A DNA stretch of 18,049 bases, from positions 1-18,049 of the forward strand of contig NW_013654606.1 of assembly GCF_000499385.1 (NCBI RefSeq), written 5' to 3'. Each line of letters begins with the position of its first letter. Position 1 is the stretch's first letter. Positions 8,001 through 18,048 of the stretch are shown here, piece by piece. The translations under genes and the position numbers were made by a program. The notes under the pieces were generated by a model. It was given only the letters and a program-made list of their open reading frames with translations. It did no database searches and was not told the origin of the DNA. The DNA comes from Eimeria necatrix. Its lineage: Eukaryota > Apicomplexa > Conoidasida > Eucoccidiorida > Eimeriidae.

Positions 8001-11000
8001 CTTTCTTTTGTGTTTTTTCTCTGTCTTTGCCCCTCTGTCTGATTGGATTCATTGCGCATTTTGCATAGCCTTGGCCGTAGAGTGTGTTGGCGCGTACAGG
8101 CATTCCCAGTCAGCTGACCCGCTCTTCAATTGAGCGCTGCAAGCACAGCCGCGTGCACCACTGGCTGCTGCTGCAGTACGTGGCAGTTTTCCCCCCGGCT
8201 GTGTTCCTAAAGGGGGAACGCATAGAAATTGACTCCAAGGCCAAGGCTCGGTCTGTATCTGACCGTCTCTTTATGGCGCTGGCACAGGACGCAGCAGAGC
8301 TGGCAGCAGAAGGACACTTCAGAGAATCTCCTGATCTGAGGCAAAGAGCGGACCCTGCTGCGGACGGGCTGCAGCAAGGAAGACCACCGCAGCAGCAAAC
8401 CGAACACGAAAGAACTGTCAACTGGCTGGGCAGTCCAGCGCTGCGCAAGGTCGTCACAGTTGACCCCAGCGACGACTCAAGCGTGACTGCGACAGCACCG
8501 CCAGCAGCAACAGCAGCAGCAGTAAAGGCGAGAGGTGCATCAGGAACAACGGTAGCAGCATCAGCAGCAGCAAGGCTGTACCCCACAGACGCGTCTACGC
8601 TGCCTGCTAACAACAGCACCGCCGCCACAGACCCAATGGCTGCTGAAGAAGGGGCTTGCGGGGCCTCTTCTGGATTGGCCACTGAACTTTTGCCTGTATC
8701 TCTGGCTAATGATGCTGCTTCTGGTGCTCTGGATGGGGAAGCTCTGCAACAACGAAGTGAGTTATCTTCTTCAGACTGCAATTCAGTTGCGTCGTCAGTC
8801 AAATCCAACAGGGACCGACACATAAAGGTTAGGAGTAGGCGCATCTCAGAGATCCTGGGCACAGCAGCAGCAGCAGGAGTTAGTTCCGGCCGCAGCGCAG
8901 AAATGGGAAAGAAAGGCTCAGCAAATTGGCTTCCTCCTAAGGCGCAAGAACGAAGGGCTGCTGACAAAGATGCCCCTGCCTCTATCTCGGCGGGCAATAA
9001 GAAAAAAGAAGCAGAAGAGCAGAAGAAAGAAGCAGCAGAACAAGACACAGACAAGCCGAAGGGTTTCAAAACGTTAGGCGGTCAGCCAGACAAGTTCAAC
9101 TTTGTAGCCTAGAGGCACAGTTTGCGAGATTGACGGCTAATACTCAATTCTTTCTGCAATTGTGGCTTGTATTCGCAAAGAATATACTGCGCAGACGCGG
9201 CGTGTACAAATTCTGGGAAAATAGACACATTAAGTGCTGCAGGCAAATATGCATGTCTAAGTCTATTTTTTGCATGCACCCTTACTGGGTTCTTATGCTC
9301 AGAGGCATTCGAGGCATCTGTGGGCAATATGGAAGGGGCTCACGGCCGCTCTGCACGAAGTGCTGCGACGCAACACATCTCGACTCTGACTCCGTTCAAC
9401 ATTGCCATTCGGGCCCCCTCACTGGACGCAGAACATGGCGAGCCTCCGGTGAGCATTGGAGTTTGTGTTTAGTTGCCGTTGAAGGTGCCGCTGAAGACAG
9501 ATGGAGGGGTCAAACTAAGGTCGTACAGGCTTTAACTCAAAGCTTTTCCCTTTGCTGCTGATCTTGTTGACTTTCTTGTGAACTGTCTTGCAGCCGCTGC
9601 TGCTGTGTAGACCTTTTTGTTGGAGGCCAAGAGACGAGGTGGCAGATCGACGATCACCACCACAATGGAATATTGTGTGCTTTTGTATGCTTTGCTGATT
9701 GCAATTTATTTAGGCTCCCAGGTTTGCATCCGATCAGCAACAAGGCCAATGGCGCCCTTCTGCATCTTCTCGCGCAAGTTTTCGAGGAAAAGCGTTGAGT
9801 CAGAGTCTGGAAGATCTTAGTTCTACCCCTGCAGCTGCCTTCACTGCAAGCTGCTCTACAGATCGACAGGACAGGTCCGACGGAGATACTGAAGTAATGG
9901 GGCCGCCCCGTCTTACCTGCAGCGGAGACACTGGGAAGCGGCAGTCCTCTTGCTCCACGCATAATTTGCCTTATGGGGACTGGAAACAGACAAAGACAGA
10001 AATGAACAGTTCTTTTTACCCCACAGCCCCTCCGCTATGCCAAAAGCGGAGTCTATACAGCGGGCCACCGTCCGGGTCTATCTCAGAAGAGGACCAAGAT
10101 ATAGAGACAGGACTTCAAGAACGCATGCAGCGGGATCCAGCGCTGCTAGGGGCAGCAAATTTGAGCTCACGTTTGTATTCTGAAGACATCGACAACATAT
10201 TGTACCCTAAGAGCTCCTCCATCGCCTCAGACTTCCACGTAAGACGAGGCTCGTTGGCCAGCGGAGATGGGGGCGGCACACGCCGTCTTCTTGACCCCAG
10301 GCATGTAACTGATGATGACTACTTTGCCAGCCAGAAGGTTCTGTACGGGTATTCGGGAGTCTCGCCGGAGTACTTCACAAGAGATTTCGTCGAAATGTTC
10401 CTAAAAGGTGACGAAGTCGATGAATTCATGAAACTCGTCGACTTGGCGGGTAAATTCCACATTTAAACCATATCACAGGCCAGCCATATTCCTTCCAGAT
10501 CGAACGCACAGCTTGAGCACTACTCCTGCACAGCCTTACGTACTTAACGCTGAGGTAATCGATTTGTGTGACACGATTTACCACAGAACATGCGAATAAG
10601 CACAAACGCGCAGAGAACCAAAGCAGCGTATCAGGCTTTAAGAACTGCTAGCAAAGCACACATATTAGCTTTTGAACCTAGAGCCACGTGGGATTAACCG
10701 AACTGTTGCAGGCCACGGCAAGATCAATCAGCCAATGTTCAAGAGGGCCGTTGTCTCCATTTACAAAATGCGAAAGGCACTTCTTAAATCCCTAACAGTG
10801 AGCTCCTTTCAAGCGTGAACCTTTCCCGTCCCGCCCCCGGTTATTTGGATTTAACTGAGCGCAGCGGCCCTCCCTTGCTAAATTGATTCTACAGGCCCGC
10901 ATTGTTGTTCCTGTGAAGATTTTGCAGCAATGGGAGGCTAAGTATGAGGTCCATTTGCACTGCTCTGTCTACGGCCTTTGCAGAGTCAGGCCAGCATTTG

Positions 11001-12858
11001 CAAAACTGTTCGGCGAATGATATCTGTGGTGTTGTGGGTGGCGACGCTGGTGGCGATGCTGCTTGTGTTTGGAGTAAATCTCAATACGGTCCTGGTCTCT
11101 GGCGCAGCATCTATATCTGCGCTAGTGGTCGCGCTAAGTAAGTGCCTAAACTCGGACAGGAATTCTCAGCTTTCACGTTGTGAAGTGCCTTCTTCAGGAA
11201 ATGCGCGGTGAAATGACTAGACAGAAGCTTTGACGTTAAAGTGGAAGTGCGTGGCGACTTATGCTTTGTCATGGGACTCTAGGGCTCTAAATATGGGCCT
11301 CGAAATTTAGTTTCTGGTTTTCAAGTTAAAAGGACAACTGCGTTTCGAAATGGATTCATGCGAAAACCTGCGTAGTTCATTTCTGGCATCAGGAACCTGC
11401 CAGATCCCCAATTCCCATGGTGGCGACTTCCGGTGACTCTCTATTTTGTCTTAAAATATGTCGCTTCACATCTCGTTTGTGTCCAACATTCTTGTGTCCT
11501 TTTATTGACAAAAGTGGTCATTTTTCGGCAAGCTTTAGATGTTCGTCTGCGCGTGTTTGTTTTTTTAGGCTACATTTACCAAAACTTCATCACTGCTGTC
11601 ATATTCGTGGCATTTACTAATCCTTACAACGTGGGCGACAGAGTGCGCATTGACAATGGCGAGGCGATGTACGTGCGCAACATCCATACGTACACGACGG
11701 AATTCGTAACAATTCATTCCAAGCCGGTGAGCATCTACCCGCAGTCTTTGCCCTGTGCACGTTGCTTTCATTGCGCTGCAAACAGTGCATTGCTAATGGG
11801 CTTTGCATAAGATTGGATTTTGTGGCTGAGAAAGCTGTGCTTTCGTACACTGCTCCTTATTTATGAATCCACTGAATATGAAAGAAAGGGGCACCGGGAA
11901 CTGTTCTACGCTTTTGTTCAGATTGTGTACAGCAACAGCGTTTTGTTTGGGCGTCAGTTGACTAACGAATCCCGCGCCACAAACGCCACATTCTCCATGC
12001 CAATGCGACTGGACATTCGCACACAGCTGCAGGCACTCCGTTTCTTAGAGGCGGGAATGCGCAGGGCCATTGCTGCGAGGCCTATGGATTTTGTGAAGGA
12101 CTCATTTAGCATCTACATCACTGATGTGCAGCCAGGACGGTGGATGGATGTACGCAGCTGACCATTTCGTTGGCGGCTTGAATAAGTAGCCGTGAAATAA
12201 GATACTTGAAGGCATTGCCATTTTGATTTCGGGATTTGAAAGCGATGAATTGAGTAATAATTGTCCCAGCTTATGCGTCTGCCAATTTCTCAATGTTTTG
12301 GGTTGCCTGGTCGTCTATTATTTTCTCCCATGTGTTTCGTGCCTCTCGTGAGTAATCCAATTTGTACTTAGCATGCACCTAAAACACATATCAGAAATAC
12401 GTAGAACGCTTGAAGTGGCTTGAAGTGCACCCTGCTTGCATCCAGAACAAATTTCAAGATGCTACAGAGATGAGATAGCATGAAAGAAGCGTGAACGTGA
12501 ATATGAAAGGTATGAGGTAGCAAGTCGTCGACCATGCTTGGATAACGAGTAATTGAGGGTCTTATTGCTGATTTGTCCGGTTCCTCCTTCGCTTATTTGT
12601 TTCTGTATTTTTCAGATAACAGTGTGGCTGAGCGCGGTTGAAGGCTGGGGCAACACATCCAAGGTCTTGCGGCTGCGGACGGACATGTTCCTCGTACTGC
12701 AGCGTCTGTGCACCCGCTTTGGTATTTCATACCAGGAGCCACTGCTACCAGTGCATCTTAATGCAACACAGTTCTCGGCGTCGACCCCGCCACAGGCAGC
12801 AGGGACTGCAGCCCCTCGTGAGGAACGAGCGATGCTGTGCCAGTTCACTCAGAACTAG
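5052..12858 (+). CDS. MscS/MSL-like mechanosensitive ion channel, multi-exon, with degenerate EF-hand
   Basis: Membrane channel of the MscS superfamily, plant MSL type; such channels open on membrane tension. Proposed exons: 5052-5378, 5630-5733, 5993-6138, 6479-6938 (end uncertain), 7100-7316, 7684-7847 (or 7825), 8100-9080 (or 8081-9103), 9303-9448 (or from 9305), 9714-10449, 10712-10797, 10984-11137 (or from 10990), 11569-11726, 11922-12149, 12616-12858. Phases agree across these junctions. Hydrophobic segments: [89 protein letters not shown] and the pore helix. The MscS signature is [17 protein letters not shown] (exon at 11569), followed by [13 protein letters not shown]. The C-terminal [12 protein letters not shown] matches the end of plant MSL proteins. 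Length, about 1,430 residues, exceeds plant MSLs because of low-complexity inserts. The start exon is missing (see 4558), and the end may be alternative (see 13024). Family assignment is firm; individual borders less so. Confidence 0.9.
5551..5602 (+). repeat. telomere-like AGGGTTT-type repeats inside intron 1
   Basis: A run of imperfect heptamers (AGGGCTC, AGGGTTC, AGGGTTT, AGGGCTT, AGGGGTTA, AGGGTTA, GGGTTTG) lies just before the acceptor at 5629. AGGGTTT is the plant and coccidian telomere heptamer; interstitial copies are known in Eimeria genomes. Confidence 0.9.
5879..5896 (+). repeat. short interstitial telomere-like motif in intron 2
   Basis: CAGTTTAGGGTTTAGGC contains one full and one partial telomere heptamer in the intron between the exons at 5630 and 5993. 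Confidence 0.6.
6760..6870 (+). repeat. GCT/ACT triplet array encoding Ala/Thr-rich run
   Basis: GCT, ACT, GCA and GCC triplets alternate for about 35 codons, in frame with the membrane exon starting at 6479, and give [23 protein letters not shown] sequence. It is either a low-complexity insert of the channel or, if an earlier donor (6711 or 6756) is used, intronic. Confidence 0.8.
7100..9448 (+). other. channel exons 5-8: hydrophilic low-complexity linker
   Basis: Exon 7100-7316 (acceptor ATGTCCAG, donor CA|GTGAGT) is acidic then Arg-rich ([15 protein letters not shown]). Exon 7684 (acceptor CTGTTTCAG) begins [14 protein letters not shown] and contains [13 protein letters not shown]; its codon split CA|G fits the previous donor exactly. 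The long exon from 8100 holds [13 protein letters not shown], Gln- and Ala-rich runs from CAG triplets (8500-8522, 8558-8576), a basic stretch [15 protein letters not shown], and a Lys/Glu-rich end; two alternative in-phase borders exist at each side. Exon 9303-9448 (acceptor TTATGCTCAG, donor CCG|GTGAGC) reads [18 protein letters not shown]. This block probably forms an intracellular insert between membrane segments. It has no recognised domain. Confidence 0.6.
9714..10797 (+). other. channel exons 9-10: insert plus degenerate EF-hand
   Basis: Exon 9714-10449 (acceptor CAATTTATTTAG, phase 0 with the previous donor; donor GGCGG|GTAAAT) runs from [16 protein letters not shown] through Ser-rich sequence to [20 protein letters not shown]. 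The split codon G|GC joins exon 10712-10797 (acceptor CTGTTGCAG, donor ACA|GTGAGC), giving [13 protein letters not shown] followed by [10 protein letters not shown]. This is the helix-loop-helix position occupied by an EF-hand-like element in plant MSLs. The loop keeps Asp at position 1, Gly at 6 and Ile at 8 but lacks acidic ligands at 3, 5 and 12, so strong calcium binding is unlikely. Confidence 0.85.
10984..12858 (+). other. channel exons 11-14: MscS pore, beta domain and C-terminal domain
   Basis: Exon 10984 (or 10990)-11137 gives [20 protein letters not shown] and the start of the pore helix; donor A|GTAAGT is a perfect consensus. Exon 11569-11726 (acceptor TTTTTTTAG) completes the pore helix ([17 protein letters not shown]) and the beta domain with [10 protein letters not shown]; donor CCG|GTGAGC. 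Exon 11922-12149 (acceptor TTTTGTTCAG) reads [15 protein letters not shown] through [15 protein letters not shown]; donor GAT|GTACGC. Exon 12616 (acceptor TATTTTTCAG) reads [17 protein letters not shown] to the C-terminus. All joins are in phase, so this third of the gene is intact and probably functional. Confidence 0.92.
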
Positions 12859-13023
12859 CAGTGCACACCCCAAAGTTACTCCTTACTATATTAAGTAATG
12901 AGGACAATAGCTGGTGACGGCAGTGGTCCAAACTGCATCTGCTGTAGTGCACCACGCATGAGTCGCAGCCTAGCTGCAACAGGGGAAGCATTGTCTGCGT
13001 GTGTGCTACTCGCATGTATACAG

Positions 13024-13403
13024 AGTTTCGAGCAACACCGTCTCATGGCGCTGCTGCTGTTGATCCTAGTTGTTCGCGTTATTTGGGGAAACAGCGAGAC
13101 GAGTGTCGGTACAAGGACAGCCCGCCGACCCATATGGGCGTGCTTTTGGAAGACGCCCTCTGCGACTCTTCGCTGTTAGCATCACTCGACTCCCCAAGTG
13201 CTCCACCTGTTGCACCGAGGGAGCCGCCCCGAAGAGCTCCAAGGAGGAATTCTCCAGCGTGGCAGGAGCAGAAGCAGCCTCACATTGCAACCGGGCTTAT
13301 CGAAGCACGTGCGCCAGTCTACTGCGGCGAACCGGATGGGTGGAATTTTGAGGGTCCCAGAGCAGCGTTGAAGTACCGGAGGTGCCACAGACAATCCAGA
13401 TAA
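13024..13403 (+). CDS. possible alternative last exon of the MscS-like channel
   Basis: The last channel exon contains a donor-like C|GTGAGG at 12817/12818. Joining it to an acceptor at 13023 (GCATGTATACAG) keeps phase (C|AG = Gln) and opens a 126-codon tail ending at TAA 13401-13403. The tail reads FRATPSHGAAAVD, GVLLEDALCDSSLLASLDSP and APREPPRRAPRRNSPAW, a Pro/Arg-rich cytoplasmic-type sequence with ordinary codon use. Without this splice the channel ends at 12858 and this stretch is 3' untranslated sequence. Both versions could exist. Confidence 0.4.
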
Positions 13404-13614
13404 TACAAAAGCTTATCTGCTCTCTGCAACTACAGTCCAGGGAATGGCGCAACTTGTGCCAGTAGGCAGGAACTCTCTGCAACAGCCAATTGCTTCGCTC
13501 AAGCGGCGCCAGGAGCTCGACCAGAGCATACAGTAAACAACTTTCGCTGCAGTTCTACCTTTACTCCTGCTGTGGGCTATGAGGAGGCTGAAATCAGTCA
13601 GACCCACACATAAT

Positions 13615-13815
13615 ATGGCAATATACCCATTTATACCAAGCGGAGGGGAAGATAAAGTGAGATGCCGAGAAGGCGGCACCTGTTATTGGGCAGACTGTAA
13701 AAACTGTTTAAAAGGGAGTATTAAATTCTGTGTGGATAATTCAAGTTTTCTTTATATATTTTTCCCCAGTAGCTTAGTTCTACTTCGCTCTTCCCCAGCT
13801 CTAGAATTTGTGTAA
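13615..13815 (+). CDS. small Cys-rich open frame, doubtful
   Basis: From ATG 13615 the frame reads MAIYPFIPSGGEDKV, then a Cys cluster with spacing C-x5-C-x4-C-x2-C-x7-C (CREGGTCYWADCKNC...), then a hydrophobic tail (FLYIFFPSSLVLL). Codon use is more A/T-rich than in the channel exons. No family is recognised, and a 67-codon frame in intergenic DNA may be chance. Confidence 0.2.
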   Translation: MAIYPFIPSGGEDKVRCREGGTCYWADCKNCLKGSIKFCVDNSSFLYIFFPSSLVLLRSSPALEFV

Positions 13816-14697
13816 AAGTTACGACTGCTACTTTCAGTCTTCAAAAGAATTGCTTTGATCACTTGGTGCATTATTTGCCTCTCAATTTGTGTTTATTTGG
13901 CTTTCCAAGGGGCGTCTTCAAAGCAGAATGTAGGAGTTTGAATTTTTTCTAGAAATTTCTGTATTTCGCACTACTGGTTCCTCCGAACTCAAATAGTGGC
14001 TCAAACAAAGCCGGCCTACAAGCTCCATTGACGCTAGCCCAAAGCGTGTGGCGAAATAAATATATTGATCCAGGAAGACCGCAGCTTGCAAGAACGCTCC
14101 GCTAAATTGTGGATGATTAGTTTTTCGCGGCCTTTTTCCAAGGATGCTGCAGTACCTAGAGAGTAAACACGCTTGTATTAAACAGTGTCGGGCCATTGGA
14201 GGATGCTTCTTTGCACTTCCAAACCATTTCGCGTTCGTAGAACTGGTTGCGTGCAAAAATTACAGTAGACCTCAGCACAGATCTCCATTACCTTGCAATT
14301 TTTACTAGTTGCCTCCGGCAGTTCACTTCACTCGCATCGGCCCCTTTAACTGGTGGATCGAATTCTGCTTGTAAATACACGACCCCAGGAAGCTCCTTCA
14401 AACTGGGCGTACCAGTTTACCAGGTTGAAGAAGAGTTGTAGTTCAAATGTTGTCTGGAAAAGACAAGAGACTGTGTGAGCCGTTGTGAAATGCGTTTGAT
14501 TTTGTCTGTCTTTTTATGCAGGCAAAGGGCTCGTGGCATGCAATCATGCTATTTATCAGTAGCAGCCGACTTCATCTCCGGAGGGAGAATACATGTAACC
14601 TCCTGTGATTCCTGCTGAAGCGCGAAATTCCACTTCGAAGCACTTTTTGCATTGGCTCTGATCGTTTTGGTGCAATAATACTTGCTAGTCATGGCAG
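13816..14697. other. gap without a convincing gene
   Basis: Only short frames occur, the longest a 112-codon minus-strand frame (14256-13918) with no recognisable motif. A strong 3' splice-like signal (TGTCTTTTTATGCAG) ends at 14521, followed by a frame reading KGSWHAIMLFISSSRLHLRR that could be an earlier exon of the transporter below, but I could not join it in phase. Confidence 0.3.
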
Positions 14698-16276
14698 TCT
14701 TGAAAAGCTGCCGCAGCCATTGGACTTTCACCTGGGGAATGTCGGCTACGCCCTTTCGGCATCGCTGGCCGGCATGCGACTCTCACTAGCAAAACAGATC
14801 TTAAGAACTTGGGTTACCAATAGCAAACTCGTTGCTAGCAGCATATGTTTCAGAGCTAGATATTCTCAAACTGTCAGGCAGGATAGCTTGCGTTCTACAC
14901 AAACACGTTCACAAAAAAGAAGGTACCCATCCGATCCCTGGAATTTTTTCAAGATAAGGCATATTGAGCTCAAATTCCAAGACAAATTCAATGTTCTGTT
15001 TGCATTTGCAAGTTGCTCGAAGATGCGTCCTGTATCTTTTGCAAGAACATGGCAGCGTCCTGGAGAACGAGCCGCAAAGAGATCGTCCCATACGAAGTAC
15101 ATTTCAGTCAAAAGGTTAAGTTTGTCTTGTGCACTGTAATTCTGGTGGGGTTGTGGGAAATGGCATTTCACATGAGTTCTTAACCGATACAGTTGCTCTC
15201 GCTGTGATTGCCGCGTCAGCTGCCCCTATTTCGTCATGATCACTCTGAAAAGCTGCGCGCATCTAGGGTTCTACAGTGCGTAGTATTTGTATAGGCAAAT
15301 GTGTACTTAAGTTTCAAAGGAGTTAGCTTTGTTAAGGACAAATTTGCATGAACAAGCGCACAGCCCACTAGGACTGTCAGCCCTAAAGAGGCAAGCGGGG
15401 CTGCCTCAACAGAATTTAAAGGATGAATGCATAAATTCAAGAAATTATTTGTGCATTTTTAGTCGTATCTGGGGTGATCGGAGAATTTTATTCTAGAATG
15501 GAAGCCTACTTTTCTCCGCTCATGTTCTACACGGTTCTAGCGGCCGCCTCTCAAGCGGTAGGACACGGGTTGCATCGAAACCTTTTGGAGCTTCACAATC
15601 AAAATGAAGGCTCCTCACAGCTACAGATTGACTTTAAAAAATCGCCTCAACTGAATATTGTCGCAAAACCCGTCCTGTTTTTCGCTCTGCTAGCTGCTAC
15701 ACTGGGCTTGGTGTTTGCCGTCCTCAATTGCTTTGAAGCCTTAACTTCTGGCAGCGAGGAAAGCACTACCGGCATGAATGCGAGACGACTTGCTGTAGGA
15801 TACGAAGATCCTTGCGGCGTAAGTTTACTATCAGTCTTCCTGGTTCTGAGTTCTGTGTAACGGTGCCTTTGATGTTGTCCTGCATTCATTATCACTTGTC
15901 CCAGTAGTGATTCACTTTCATTCTAACACCTTGGCTCCAATAATTAGGTGGAACGGAACAGCAGCAGCTGAAAATGGGCTATACTTCTGAGGAAAGGCCA
16001 AGGTGAGTGCGCCGGTGTTTAAGCAGGACTCAACACTGTATAGATGTAGTCCCGCTAGCTGTGCGTTGTTGGGCCGATAAAAATATACTAAGTATGTGTT
16101 CGAAACTTGTTCTGCACCTGTACACTAAATAGGACATCATTCGAGAAGTACTTAGACTTGGTAGTTGCTTAGCGTATATGTAAGAAATTCCGTCGCGATT
16201 TCGCATCTCGTTTCCCCACAGCAAGTGTGTTACTGCAGTGCTCCTCAATTCACAGAGAATGAGTGACAGACCTTGA
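14698..16276 (+). CDS. SLC35C2/TPT-like (DMT superfamily) transporter, C-terminal exons or decaying copy
   Basis: Exon 14698-14812 (acceptor CATGGCAG, donor TGG|GTTACC) reads PLDFHLGNVGYALSASL, AGMRLSLAKQIL, matching the F-x3-G-x-A-L-x-A-S...G-x-R...Q-x-L helix of SLC35C2-type nucleotide-sugar transporters. A piece near 15040-15183 reads KVKFVLCTVILVGLWEMAFH, like the next helix, but I cannot place its borders. Exon 15463-15818 (acceptor GCATTTTTAG, donor GGC|GTAAGT) reads VSGVIGEFYSR and SPLMFYTVLAAASQAVGHG, matching the conserved last helices; then VLFFALLAATLGLVFAVL. A 41-base exon 15962-16002 (QQLKMGYTSEERP, donor AG|GTGAGT) and exon 16222-16276 (acceptor TTTCCCCACAG, stop TGA) are in phase. 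The N-terminal helices were not found. Such proteins exchange nucleotide sugars or phosphorylated sugars across Golgi, ER or plastid membranes; the substrate cannot be told. Confidence 0.45.
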
Positions 16277-17685
16277 CTATTTGGAAAGCCTGCGAGCTAC
16301 GCAGCGCGTGCAGGATTTCGTTATTACCATGAAGCATTGCAGCGACAAACTGGACATAAACTTCAAACCACTTTAGTGCGCTTTTGCTCAGGTAGTGGAA
16401 CGGTTATAGTGTTGTGCCATAATTGGACACACGTCTCGATTACTTTTGCAATTTTTTGTTACCTACAAAGCCCTGCTCATCTGCGATGCTTCTGGAGATA
16501 TGCTAAGATGAAAGGAACCCCCGTGAATCCCCGTGAAAATCGAAGCGACAAAATGTGAAACGTTTCTGCAAAGCTGCCTCTTTCGGTCAATTGAATGAGA
16601 TTATTACCCGTTCCCCAGGGTCTGCAAATCCGTTAGCGCTGCCGTTGGCTTATTTCTGAATTCGTTAAATTGGCACGTCTCTATTGAAGTGACTGTCTAT
16701 TTACGTGCACATAAACAGCTTGTTTGTGCCCGTCATCATTGCAACTGGGGCAAGTCATTGATTTTTGTGTAGACGTTGATACGTAGGAAAACAAGGATTG
16801 TTAACAGCCTGGTACTGCAACACATTCCTACTGTGGGGTTGAAAGAGGTCTGTCCACGGCAAACAATGAAGGAGCTAGAAATACTGCAAATGGCTTCCTA
16901 TAGGTGGTCATGCATGCAAACATATGCTCAGAATACATATTTAAATACGGGAATGCGCGAAACTGTGTCAGCTGGCTAAGCGTTTACCACTGAGAATGGA
17001 AATTTGGAAAACTTGCATTAAGAGTTGGTGTCCGGTAATCCATTGCTGCCTGGTACGGGGAAAATCTAGCTGAAGAAGTGGCGGCTGGATATGTGAACAT
17101 ATGCTTCAATTGTTTTCCAGTATTGGTGTTCTGTGAAGGGGGCAAATAAGCGAGGCTACGATTAGCGCAAAGCTGAACATCGTGAGTGGTTGTAGGCTGT
17201 GTCCTTGCTTCCCGATGTTTGAGGATTTGTCCTGATTTCACTTAAAATTAAGCTTATCAAGACTCATGGCTAGCAAGCAGATAGGGGCCAAGCGACACAC
17301 GAAGCTCTTTGAAGCCAGCATTGGGTAATTGCCGCTTAAATTTGGACAATGAGGTACTCTAGGGGCTGCGCGACAAGATGTAGAAGGCTGCTCTGTGGCG
17401 AGAGCAGGCTGCTAGCTGAAGCAAGCAAGAATGTCAGGGCGTTGCATGTGAAGTTTGGTGGGCGGTGTGCCGACGGAAGAAGAGGTACGTTAACAGTATC
17501 TCAGAGTTACGAATCACATATGTGCGTGCTACGATTTTCTGTGCGTATAAATCGCAGCACCACCTGGGAATGCCCACACGCAAGGTATGGAGGAGCCGTT
17601 AAGTGTTTTTTGAAGACACACTAGAGGACAGCCCAAGGAGTGCTTTTGGGTGCCTTGAAAAAAACCCGACTGTTAAACAAAAGAG
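16277..17685. other. no convincing gene seen
   Basis: Frames are short on both strands, with mixed composition and no recognised motif. The longest candidates (plus 16337-16558 and 16776-16979, minus 17241-16984, plus 17349-17624) lack domain-like sequence or clear splice context. Confidence 0.35.
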
Positions 17686-18048
17686 TCAGATAGCGGCTGT
17701 GAGCGCACAGCTCCTCTGGCGCATTGCCAAGCACTGGGGCGTAATTTGGCGTTTGAGGGCAGTTGGCAGTGTTCGTTCTGTCGGCGTGTGGAGTGGCGAG
17801 GGTAGGGTTTCTTTGGTGAGCGGGCCTGTGGTGGGTTGTTGAGGAGCGTCTGGTGAGGGCGTCAAGGCGTTGGAGTGCGACGTGCCGGAATTGTGTGTGT
17901 CAACATTATTTTGGGCGTGCAGGAAGAGCAGGAAGTGGGTGCCGACCCAGTGGCTTGTTGGGTGTTGTTGTCTTGGTGCGTCAGTCTGGGATTTTTGAAG
18001 TGAAATGCGGTCGTTGCACTGCAGAGTGGTGTGTGAGAGAAACGTACA
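17686..18048 (-). CDS. open minus-strand frame running off the right edge, unrecognised
   Basis: The minus strand is open for about 120 codons from the right edge to TGA at 17688-17686. It reads for example SHWVGTHFLLFLHAQNN, SPDAPQQPTTGPLTKET and LKRQITPQCLAMRQRS, rich in Thr, Pro, Gln and His. The strand is C/A-rich (G/T-rich on plus), which lowers stop-codon frequency, so the open frame is weaker evidence than its length suggests. No start is visible. It could be the 3' exon of a gene continuing to the right, or a low-complexity repeat. Confidence 0.3.
   Translation of the reverse strand, partial: CTFLSHTTLQCNDRISLQKSQTDAPRQQHPTSHWVGTHFLLFLHAQNNVDTHNSGTSHSNALTPSPDAPQQPTTGPLTKETLPSPLHTPTERTLPTALKRQITPQCLAMRQRSCALTAAI

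Noticed and set aside
8110..9069. 319-codon minus-strand frame opposite the linker exon
   Set aside because: It mirrors the Ala/Ser-rich plus exon, has no motif of its own, and lies within a gene whose phases fit on the plus strand.
6925..9111. Similar endings HFNFA (6940) and KFNFVA (9110), with KFNFV-like words near 3200 and 14985
   Set aside because: Too short and in unrelated frames; considered chance.
13918..14256. 112-codon minus-strand frame
   Set aside because: No recognisable motif, no clear start context and ordinary stop spacing for the composition.
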